A stretch of DNA of 64,000 nt. It comes from Methylobacterium sp. J-067. Its GTDB lineage: Bacteria; Pseudomonadota; Alphaproteobacteria; Rhizobiales; Beijerinckiaceae. The position numbers and the translations under genes are program-made. Location of the stretch: NCBI RefSeq assembly GCF_022829465.1, contig NZ_JAKSXZ010000058.1:1-64000 (forward strand), read 5' to 3'. Positions within the stretch are counted from its first letter, which is position 1; every line of letters starts with the position of its first letter. This document shows positions 1 to 6,333 of this stretch, piece after piece. The notes under the pieces were generated by a model. The model did no database searches. It had not been told where the DNA came from and was given only the letters and a program-made list of their open reading frames with translations.

Positions 1-1
1 C

Positions 2-475
2 AACACCCGCATGGCGATCCGCAAGGTTCGCGGCGGGCGCTGTGGCTACGAGATACCCTACTCTCTGGACGTCGTGACCGTTGGCGAGACCTACGACCGC
101 GAGCCGATCACGACCTGCATTGTCAATTGGCAGACAGATCGGACGTCCGGTGCCGTCGTTGCGGCAGGCAAGGAGCGCTGGCCAACTTCGCTGAAGGTAT
201 TTCGGCAGGCGCTTACCGCCGCCATGGACGAGAACGGCATCAGATCCTGGCCGTTCGGATCAACGGGGGCTGAGCATCGTGCCGTCCCCGTCGAGCGCGT
301 GCGCGATGCCTTCTATCTCACGTACCCAGCAGATGGAGAGGACGGGGTGAAGCGTGCCGACGCCAAGCGGCAAGCATTTGGCCGAGCGCTCAAGGCAGCC
401 CTTGGACGCTCTCTCGTCGCCTCAATCGAGCTCCAAGGTGTCGATCACCTCTGGCTGGTGCTGAATGCGGACTAG
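2..475 (+). CDS. C-terminal part of RepA-like AAA replication ATPase (5' end outside window)
   Basis: The frame is open through the left edge, so this is the last ~158 residues of a longer protein; an ATG at 11 is probably internal. The visible start NTRMAIRKVRGGRCGYEIPY, followed by a beta-rich stretch ending in TCIVNW, resembles the end of the RepA/AAA_25 helicase-type ATPase core carried by many alphaproteobacterial phages, where a 'threonine-K-x-R-x-G' strand is followed by an accessory helical domain. The helical tail (residues 60-154) would be that accessory domain. A repeat array starts right after the stop, which fits a replication module. No Walker motifs are in view, so the family call is by resemblance only. 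Confidence 0.5.
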   Translation, partial: NTRMAIRKVRGGRCGYEIPYSLDVVTVGETYDREPITTCIVNWQTDRTSGAVVAAGKERWPTSLKVFRQALTAAMDENGIRSWPFGSTGAEHRAVPVERVRDAFYLTYPADGEDGVKRADAKRQAFGRALKAALGRSLVASIELQGVDHLWLVLNAD

Positions 476-476
476 C

Positions 477-585
477 GTGACACCCGGCCGGACGGACGTG
501 ACACTCCTTAGTGTCACTGTCACGTCCGTCACGCTCCGGGCCCCGGACGTCCGTGACAGATGTCACGGTTGTCACGGTTGTCACG
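477..585. repeat. Array of GTGACA/TGTCAC repeats, iteron-like
   Basis: Eight copies of GTGACA or its complement TGTCAC lie within 109 bases: 477, 498, 512, 518, 553, 561, 570 and 579. They form a perfect inverted repeat with 13-bp arms (491-503 and 518-530), an inner 7-bp palindrome (498-504 and 511-517), a second 8-bp palindrome (551-558 and 561-568) and three direct repeats of TGTCACGGT at 9-bp spacing (561-585). The array sits just after the replication ATPase gene, so it may be a replication origin or a repressor-binding array. The role is inferred. Confidence 0.65.
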
Positions 586-962
586 CTCGGTAAGGGGCAA
601 ACGAGATCGTACCGGGGTAGCCGCCGCATAGAGGTCGGGTAGGTCGAGTATAGCTATTGCTATGAAGTGAGGGCGCTAGGCTCAGTCGGTTGACCCGATA
701 GGCGGTAATCCGCTGTGCGGCACGGTCACGAGATAGGGTTTGTAGAGCGCGGCGTGTCCGAACCGCCCCAGCCGAAAAATCTAGCTCAGGCAGCACGACC
801 CACCGGAAACCCTAGCGGCGGATATGTTCTCCGCCACGCAGGCGGAAAAGCTGACTAGTGACAGTGCGTTGGTTTATGCGCTCGGGTGCTACCCACGTTC
901 TCGCCCACGATTGACGCTGTTCTTAGCGTTGCGCCGCTCGCGTTTCGTGCGAGCCGAGCGTG
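586..962. other. Phage intergenic stretch with no convincing gene
   Basis: Between the repeat array and the small repressor-like gene I find no frame with a plausible start, ribosome binding site and protein-like composition on either strand. Short open frames here have shadow-type composition. No tRNA or clear hairpin terminator was seen. Confidence 0.4.
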
Positions 963-1226
963 TCAGTTGTCGCCTCGTCTGAACGGCACGACGTCTGGAC
1001 GGGGCGTTGCCGCGCTCGCAGTAGACCTCTCCGCCTCATGCTGCGCGAGGCTCAGCACCCGGCGTTGGCCTTGAGCATTTCCGATGGCAACCCATGCCTT
1101 AAGCAGGTTGAGCACGTTCTCACTCTCAGACCCCGTGGAATTGGCGAAGAAGTCCTCCACGGGCACACCGAGTGCGGCAGCGATGGCGTCGAGCAGCGGA
1201 TTGTAGGCGTTCGGAAGCTTGGTCAT
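963..1226 (-). CDS. Small XRE-repressor-like protein (C-terminal half only)
   Basis: An 87-residue protein. Its segment LLDAIAAALGVPVEDFF matches the last helix of XRE/Cro-type helix-turn-helix domains, which typically ends in 'IAxALGV..ddLf', followed by a helical tail (ENVLNLLKAWVAI...RRVLSLAQH) of the kind found after such domains. The DNA-recognition helices that should precede it are missing: the protein begins directly before the final helix, and I find no matching HTH segment in the other two frames upstream. It is therefore either a truncated repressor or a small regulator that acts by dimerisation. It faces away from the terminase genes, the usual place for a phage repressor. No strong Shine-Dalgarno sequence was seen. 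Confidence 0.55.
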   Translation of the reverse strand: MTKLPNAYNPLLDAIAAALGVPVEDFFANSTGSESENVLNLLKAWVAIGNAQGQRRVLSLAQHEAERSTASAATPRPDVVPFRRGDN

Positions 1227-1508
1227 GGCACAAGCTACGAATTGGAGATGCCTCGGGTTTCATGACCGTATTCAAAATTACGTGCGCCACCGGGCCTAGG
1301 CAAATACGATCCAAAGACATGGTTGCCTCTGGCTTACTCTCGATACAGACACCCAACAAAAGCCGGACTTTGTGACCTCGGCCCTTCGCGAAAGTGCATC
1401 AAATAGAACTGCTACGAACGTCTACGAACTAGCACGAACAATATCGCGGTTTATTGGACAAATATTCGATTGCGACCTATATTCGTGAGATCGGATTTAG
1501 GTGATCGG
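1227..1508. promoter_or_regulatory. Divergent control region between repressor-like gene and terminase genes
   Basis: This AT-richer 282-base gap separates two divergent transcription units and carries three phased direct repeats (listed separately). It is the natural place for the promoters of both units. No promoter hexamers can be assigned with confidence. Confidence 0.4.
1411..1440. repeat. Three 10-bp phased direct repeats (consensus nCTACGAACn)
   Basis: Three consecutive 10-base units, GCTACGAACG, TCTACGAACT and AGCACGAACA, repeat once per helical turn, placing a CGAAC core on the same face of the DNA each time. They lie about 70 bases upstream of the small-terminase-like gene. This layout suits cooperative binding by a repressor or a replication initiator; a single related ctacga word occurs at about 1232. 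Confidence 0.55.
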
Positions 1509-1892
1509 ATGTCGATCCAGCCACTAAATGTCAGTCCTCGTTCGGCCAAGCAACGCTCAGCGCTTGCCAACGGCAGTCGGCCCTTCCTTGTGACTGTGCC
1601 CGGCAGCACAGAGGCAGCGCGCCACTACAAGTCTGTGCTTGACGAGGTCGAGGCCGAGCGCGGTGGCCGGGCCGCCATGTCGGTCACTCAGCGCGAGGCG
1701 GCCCGCGCCTATGCTGGACTCGCGGTGGAACTCGCTAAGCTGCATGCGGCCATGGCGGGTGGTCAGAACGTGGACTTGGAAGCCCTCGGCCAGATCGGCG
1801 ACCGCATGGACCGTCAGGCCCGCCGCATGGGGTCTCCGAAGGCCCCTGAGCGGGAGGGTGTCCGTGAGCGCTATGCGAGGCGCCGCCCGTGA
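1509..1892 (+). CDS. Putative small terminase subunit
   Basis: A 127-residue protein starting at the ATG at 1509; an ATG 13 codons upstream is in frame but would add an unlikely leader. The N-terminal third is a basic, proline-containing segment and the rest is helical (SVTQREAARAYAGLAVELAKLHAAM), consistent with the DNA-binding and oligomerising parts of phage small terminase subunits. It ends inside the start of the large terminase gene (4-base GTGA overlap), so the two are probably translationally coupled. The assignment depends mainly on this position; the sequence itself is not diagnostic. Confidence 0.5.
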   Translation: MSIQPLNVSPRSAKQRSALANGSRPFLVTVPGSTEAARHYKSVLDEVEAERGGRAAMSVTQREAARAYAGLAVELAKLHAAMAGGQNVDLEALGQIGDRMDRQARRMGSPKAPEREGVRERYARRRP

Positions 1893-3397
1893 ACCCTGCT
1901 TGCCGCCCCCTCTGCACCATGCGCGAGGCCTTGGCCGATCCCGCCATCTTCGCGGAGATCCTGCCCGGTGAGACCTGGGCGCCGTGGCGGGCCATCCTGA
2001 TCGCGTCGCGGGGCGAGCCGCTGACCGATGACGAGCGGGTGATCTACGCCGCCCTGACCAGTCGTGATCGCGAGCCTGAGCGCCCGGTGGACGAGCTTTG
2101 GGGCATCGTCGGCCGTCGCGGCGGCAAGTCCCGCGCGTTCAGTGTGCTGGGCGCCTACCTCGCTGGGCTGGTGGACTACAGCGGCGTGCAGGCCCCCGGC
2201 GAGCGGATCAAGCTGCCGATCATGGCCTCGACCACGGTCCAGGCCGCCAAGATCTTCTCATACATGCTGGGGGTGTTCGAGCACTCGACCGAGATGCGGG
2301 ACATGGTGGACGGTGATCCGACCGCCGACACGATCCGGTTGAATGCTGGCGTGGACATCGAGGTCCGCCCGGCGAACTTCAAAACGATCCGGGGCGAGAC
2401 GCTGGCAGGCTGCCTCGCGGACGAGGTGGCGTTCTGGCACTTGGAGAACAGCGCCAACCCGGACACGCTGATCCTCGACGCGGTTCGCCCTGGCTTGGCG
2501 ACGACGGGCGGCCCGCTCTGCGTCCTGTCGAGCCCCTACGCGCGCAAGGGCGAGTTGTACCGGACCCATCAGCGGGACTTCGGGCCGAACGGCGACCCGG
2601 CGGTGCTGGTGCTGCGGGCGCCCTCGCAGACCATGAACCCGAGCCTCGACCCGGCGGTGGTGAAGCGGGCCTACACCCGCGATCCGGCGGCAGCCTCGGC
2701 TGAGTACGGCGCCGAGTTCCGCGCCGACGTGGAAGCCTTCATCACGTTGGAGGCGGTGCAGGCCTGCATGGACGTGGGGGTCCGCGAGCGGCCTCCGGTC
2801 CAAGGCACTCGCTACGTCGCCTTCGTGGATCCGGCCGGCGGCGGTGCGGACAGCATGACGCTCGGCATCGCGCACCGGCAGGGTGATCTGACGATCCTCG
2901 ACGTGATCCGCGAGGAGACGGTCGGCACATCCCCCGCGCTGGTGGTGGAGCGGTTCGCAGAGACGCTGAAGGCCTACGGCGTTCGGAAGGTCACGGGCGA
3001 CAAGTACGCGGGCGAGTGGCCGCGCGAGCAGTTCGCCAAGCACGGCGTGACCTACGAGATCTCGGACAAGAGCAAGACCGAGATCTATGCTGCCTTCCTG
3101 CCGATCCTGAACTCACAGAGTGCCCGCCTGATCGAGGCGCCGAAGCTTGAGACGCAGATCGTCTCGCTTGAGCGCCGCACCACGCGCGGCACCGGCCGGG
3201 ACATCATCGACCACCCGCAGGTGAAGGGCGCCCACGACGACGTGGCCAACGCAGCGGCGGGCGCGGTGGTGCTGGTTGGTACTGGCCGCAAACCCATCGT
3301 CGTCACAGCCGAGCAAGCCGCTGCCTTTGGCCCGGTTCATCACCACACGCGCTTCGGGGTTTCTCGAAGCCGCCACCGCTACGGGAGCACGCTTTGA
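1889..3397 (+). CDS. terL: Phage terminase large subunit
   Basis: A 502-residue DNA-packaging motor with ATPase and nuclease domains. Visible motifs are a Walker A-type loop IVGRRGGKS (about 73-81), a Walker B-like LADEVAFW (about 176-183), an SSP coupling motif (about 214-216), and the RNase H-fold nuclease with its first aspartate in YVAFVDPAGGG (about 309-319) and a late DDVANA (about 444-449). Length and motif order are complete. It starts at GTG 1889, overlapping the upstream gene. Normally a portal gene follows; here the next genes are small and unrelated to portals, so the packaging motor has no visible docking partner in this window. Confidence 0.93.
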   Translation: MNPACRPLCTMREALADPAIFAEILPGETWAPWRAILIASRGEPLTDDERVIYAALTSRDREPERPVDELWGIVGRRGGKSRAFSVLGAYLAGLVDYSGVQAPGERIKLPIMASTTVQAAKIFSYMLGVFEHSTEMRDMVDGDPTADTIRLNAGVDIEVRPANFKTIRGETLAGCLADEVAFWHLENSANPDTLILDAVRPGLATTGGPLCVLSSPYARKGELYRTHQRDFGPNGDPAVLVLRAPSQTMNPSLDPAVVKRAYTRDPAAASAEYGAEFRADVEAFITLEAVQACMDVGVRERPPVQGTRYVAFVDPAGGGADSMTLGIAHRQGDLTILDVIREETVGTSPALVVERFAETLKAYGVRKVTGDKYAGEWPREQFAKHGVTYEISDKSKTEIYAAFLPILNSQSARLIEAPKLETQIVSLERRTTRGTGRDIIDHPQVKGAHDDVANAAAGAVVLVGTGRKPIVVTAEQAAAFGPVHHHTRFGVSRSRHRYGSTL

Positions 3398-3472
3398 TGG
3401 CTTCCGCCCCTCGCTGCGCACGCCCGCGCACCAGCCCCCGCAAATCCTGACCTGCCCGCGCGGAGACACCCC

Positions 3473-3994
3473 ATGCCCGTCATCAGCACCATCGGCACCG
3501 TCGCCGGCTACACCGTCACCGTAAACCGCCGTGCCGCCATCGGAGGCGACGGCGTGAATGGCCCATCCGCCATCACCACCACCCTGTCGAACGGTATCAA
3601 CAGCTTCGACGTGATGGTGCTGGATGATCTGAGCGACAGTCCTCGACAGGCCCGCGCTGCCGCCCTTGCTCTCATCAGCGGCTTCGCGGCCATCGGCGCA
3701 GGAACGACGCTGGGCGCACCGGGTCAGAGCCCGACCTCTGCTAGCCAGACGGCGCCGACCGTACCGAACTACGTCCGCGCGGTGACGCTCACGCCGGGAA
3801 CGCCAGTTGCGCCCGGTCGCGGCGCGTTCGTGAGATCGGGTGGCCAAGGCCCCATTCTGCTCAAGCTGGCGCAGGGCGGGACGGTGCCTGTCTTCGATCC
3901 CAGCGCTGGCACTGGTCAGTTGTTCAACAACTTCTCCGTCGTTGATGCCGACATCAGTGCCGCTCCCGGTGCGACCGTTACGGTTCTGTACTGA
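3473..3994 (+). CDS. Phage virion-associated protein of unknown function
   Basis: A 173-residue protein with a good ribosome binding site (GGAGA, 7 bases before the ATG). The N-terminal half is rich in Thr, Val and Ala; the C-terminal part (YVRAVTLTPGTPVAPGRGAF and on to TVTVLY) is a glycine- and threonine-rich beta-structure resembling head-decoration or fibre-like domains in prophages of this order. It sits where portal and capsid genes would be expected but is too short to be either. No catalytic motif is visible. I regard it as a structural protein, function unknown. Confidence 0.55.
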   Translation: MPVISTIGTVAGYTVTVNRRAAIGGDGVNGPSAITTTLSNGINSFDVMVLDDLSDSPRQARAAALALISGFAAIGAGTTLGAPGQSPTSASQTAPTVPNYVRAVTLTPGTPVAPGRGAFVRSGGQGPILLKLAQGGTVPVFDPSAGTGQLFNNFSVVDADISAAPGATVTVLY

Positions 3995-4029
3995 GGAAAT
4001 TCAATTCACTGATTGCAGGAGTAGAACCG

Positions 4030-4422
4030 ATGACCCCACAGACCATGGAACGCATCCTCGAATTTTGCCTGGGCAAGATCCCCGATGACGATCTGCTGAC
4101 CTTGGAAGACATGCTGGCGAAGGGCGTGCCCGCTAAGGACATGGCCGCCGACGCTGCCATCAAGCGCCGCGAACTGCTGGCGATGGATTGTCAGGCGCGG
4201 GGCTACGCCGTCACGCGCAAGCGGGTCATGCATGACATCGTGCAGGATCGCGCGGCCATCGAGGCGCTGCACCCGGACATGTTCCGACTCGGTGACGGCA
4301 ATCGCATCGGCGCCGTGCCGCCCGGCAAGGTGATCCTCAATCGGGCTCCCTCCCGCCCGATGACGAAGGCCGAGCAGGCTGAGAGCGCCAAGATGTTCCC
4401 CCACATGTTTAAGGGGGACTGA
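4030..4422 (+). CDS. Conserved-looking phage protein of unknown function
   Basis: A 130-residue, charged, mostly helical protein with a clear ribosome binding site (AGGAG, 8 bases upstream). The N-terminus (MERILEFCLGKIPDDDLLTLEDMLA) looks like a short helical-bundle domain. It lies 35 bases after the preceding structural gene and 4 bases before the next, so it belongs to the same transcript. I do not recognise a family; a scaffolding or head-completion role is possible from position only. Confidence 0.5.
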   Translation: MTPQTMERILEFCLGKIPDDDLLTLEDMLAKGVPAKDMAADAAIKRRELLAMDCQARGYAVTRKRVMHDIVQDRAAIEALHPDMFRLGDGNRIGAVPPGKVILNRAPSRPMTKAEQAESAKMFPHMFKGD

Positions 4423-4426
4423 CGTC

Positions 4427-5122
4427 GTGGCGAAGGCTTCCCTGTCCCTTATCTCGCCAGCCCGCACGCCTGAACGGCAGCGGCTCGCCGACGCCATCCT
4501 TGAGCGCGACCGTCGTGCCGCACTGGTCCAGGCCAGGAGCGCCGAGAAGGCCGCCCTGATGGAGCAGTATCAGCCGCTTTGGTCGCGCCGGTACGCATTG
4601 GAGGACGATCTCAAGCTCTCCCACCACCGCCGGACGAATGATGTCGAGCGGTTGCACGCGCTGCTCAATGGCGAGGAGCCGCCCACGGCTGATCCCGTCG
4701 AGGCGATGCAGGCCGAGCTTGCCAAGGTGAACGCGGAGGTCGAGCGCCTGCGCGAGCAGGAAGCCATAATCGATACCGACCTCCGGCTGTTGGAGAGCGC
4801 GCACAGCATGGCGGCGGATACGGTGCGGGAGGCGGCCGGAGCTGTCATCGTCGCCGAGCCGGCCGCTTCGGCAGCGGTCGCCGAGTACGCCAAGCTGACG
4901 ACCCGTGTGCGGATGCTGGACCGCGCCATTGAAGGTGCCCTGAACGTCCGGTTTCCCGGCGGGGGCACTTCGATGGCCGAGCATCATGTTGTTCGAGGCC
5001 TTCCGACCTTGCCGCCGTGCCCTTGGCAGGCCGCGCGGGACCGCTTGGGTTCCGACCCGGATGCCCTGCTCCCCATGCCGGAGGATGTGTTCGCCGAAGC
5101 GCCGTCGCGCTCGGCTGCCTAA
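4427..5122 (+). CDS. Coiled-coil phage protein of unknown function
   Basis: A 231-residue protein starting at GTG 4427, with a purine-rich GGGGGA stretch 11 bases upstream. Residues 20-155 are strongly helical and heptad-like (for example AELAKVNAEVERLREQEAII), predicting a long coiled coil, followed by a glycine hinge and an acidic Pro-rich tail. Scaffold proteins and some minor virion proteins look like this, but no family signature is visible. It is in the same strand and transcript as the terminase and tail genes. Confidence 0.5.
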   Translation: MAKASLSLISPARTPERQRLADAILERDRRAALVQARSAEKAALMEQYQPLWSRRYALEDDLKLSHHRRTNDVERLHALLNGEEPPTADPVEAMQAELAKVNAEVERLREQEAIIDTDLRLLESAHSMAADTVREAAGAVIVAEPAASAAVAEYAKLTTRVRMLDRAIEGALNVRFPGGGTSMAEHHVVRGLPTLPPCPWQAARDRLGSDPDALLPMPEDVFAEAPSRSAA

Positions 5123-5294
5123 TGCCGCGCGATCACCGCCCCGTTCTCAGCGGTAAGCGGGTCGGCCGTGCAGCGAGTGCGGGGGCTTCAGGGCTTCACC
5201 CCGCGCGGCGCCCAGCTACCGGGTGGCGCTCTCCAAGTAACCGGCAGCACAGGACGCGGCCCGCCTCCTATCGGGTCGGCGTCCTGATCATAGC

Positions 5295-5319
5295 CCCCCG
5301 GCGCAGTTCGTGCCGGGGG
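5295..5319 (+). other. Strong intergenic hairpin
   Basis: CCCCCGGCGC and GTGCCGGGGG pair around a 5-base loop (AGTTC), a 10-bp stem with one G-U pair, inside the 216-base gap 5123-5338 between the coiled-coil and neck-type genes. No U-tract follows, so it is more likely an mRNA stability or processing element than an intrinsic terminator. The rest of the gap holds no convincing gene. Confidence 0.5.
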
Positions 5320-5338
5320 CACTGAAGAGATCCCTCCG

Positions 5339-5860
5339 ATGCCGATGACGACCCGCATTCATAGGAAGCCCACGACTCGGCTTGATCCCTTTTCGCGGAC
5401 CCTGATCCGCGAGTTGGAGAAGCGCGTCCTGATCGGCATCCCCGCCGAGAGCATGCATCCTGGCGAGAAGGGCGAGCCGCCAATCAGCAATGCTGTGCTC
5501 GGCTACCTGTTTGAGGGAGGCGAGCCTTCCATCAACATGCCGGCGCGCCCGCATCTCGTCCCTGGTGTGGAAAGCATTCGGGAGCAGGCGGTTCAGTTGC
5601 TCGCGGCCGGAGCGACGGCGGCATTCCAGGGGGACTTGTCCGCACCCGAGAGGGCTCTGCACGAGGTCGGCCTGATCGGCACGAGCGCGGTGCAGGCGAA
5701 GATCACGGACGGCGCATTCGCCCCGCTGGCCGAGCGCACCATCAAGGGCCGTCTTCGGCGCGGCCGCACCGGCACCAAGCCTCTGATCGACACGGGCGCG
5801 TACCGGCGGTCGTTCACCTACACGATCCAGCCGCGCCCATTGGCCGGCAGCGGTTACTGA
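5339..5860 (+). CDS. Phage neck / virion-morphogenesis-type protein
   Basis: A 173-residue protein. The core VLIGIPAES ... ISNAVLGYLFEGGEPSINMP followed by ARPHLVPGV is the pattern of the phage virion-morphogenesis and HK97 gp10-like tail-completion family: a strand, then 'SNA..(A/G)Y.(H/F)E.G....IPARP.L'. The C-terminal segment (PLIDTGAYRRSFTYTI) also fits: these proteins end in 'L.dTG.l..siTy.V'. It joins head to tail or caps the tail tube. The next gene is a chaperone-like gene and then the tape measure, the expected order. Confidence 0.7.
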   Translation: MPMTTRIHRKPTTRLDPFSRTLIRELEKRVLIGIPAESMHPGEKGEPPISNAVLGYLFEGGEPSINMPARPHLVPGVESIREQAVQLLAAGATAAFQGDLSAPERALHEVGLIGTSAVQAKITDGAFAPLAERTIKGRLRRGRTGTKPLIDTGAYRRSFTYTIQPRPLAGSGY

Positions 5861-5873
5861 GACGAGGCCAACG

Positions 5874-6323
5874 ATGGCGAATGAATTCGAGATCCAGGGC
5901 AACCGCTATCGCTTTGAGGGTATGCCCGCCCAGGTTGAGACTCGGATCACGCGCCGCCTTGCCCCACTTCTTTCTGAGGCCATCCCTTTGGTGTTGGCGC
6001 CCGGATCTCGGATCGCGATCCGCTCAGACCTCGACGTGGTGAAAATCGCTAAGACCGCCCTGTCGGGGTGGGGCACGCTCTCCGACGACAATCTCGACTA
6101 CATCGAGCGCGCAACCCTCGGAGCCTTGTCGCGAGCGGTCGGCAGCGAGTGGCACGCGGTGTGGCCTGCGGGCGGTGCTGAGCCCGCCTTCACGGACATC
6201 GACGGTGCCAGCATGCAGATCCTGATGGGTCGCGTGCTGGGCTTCGTCGTCAAGCAATGGGTGGATGGCGGTGGCGATACGGTGCCGCCGGAGGTCCGCA
6301 CCGTCATCCAACGACTGCACTGA
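5874..6323 (+). CDS. Putative phage tail assembly chaperone-like protein
   Basis: A 149-residue protein directly before the tape measure gene, the normal place for tail assembly chaperones. Its opening (FEIQGNRYRFEGMPAQVETR followed by ITRRLAPLLSEA) resembles chaperones that start with a short beta-hairpin and a helical 'RRLAPl' segment. Many phages make a longer chaperone form by frameshifting near the 3' end; I see no clear slippery heptamer here. The call is by position and resemblance. Confidence 0.55.
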   Translation: MANEFEIQGNRYRFEGMPAQVETRITRRLAPLLSEAIPLVLAPGSRIAIRSDLDVVKIAKTALSGWGTLSDDNLDYIERATLGALSRAVGSEWHAVWPAGGAEPAFTDIDGASMQILMGRVLGFVVKQWVDGGGDTVPPEVRTVIQRLH

Positions 6324-6333
6324 GAGGATCGCC

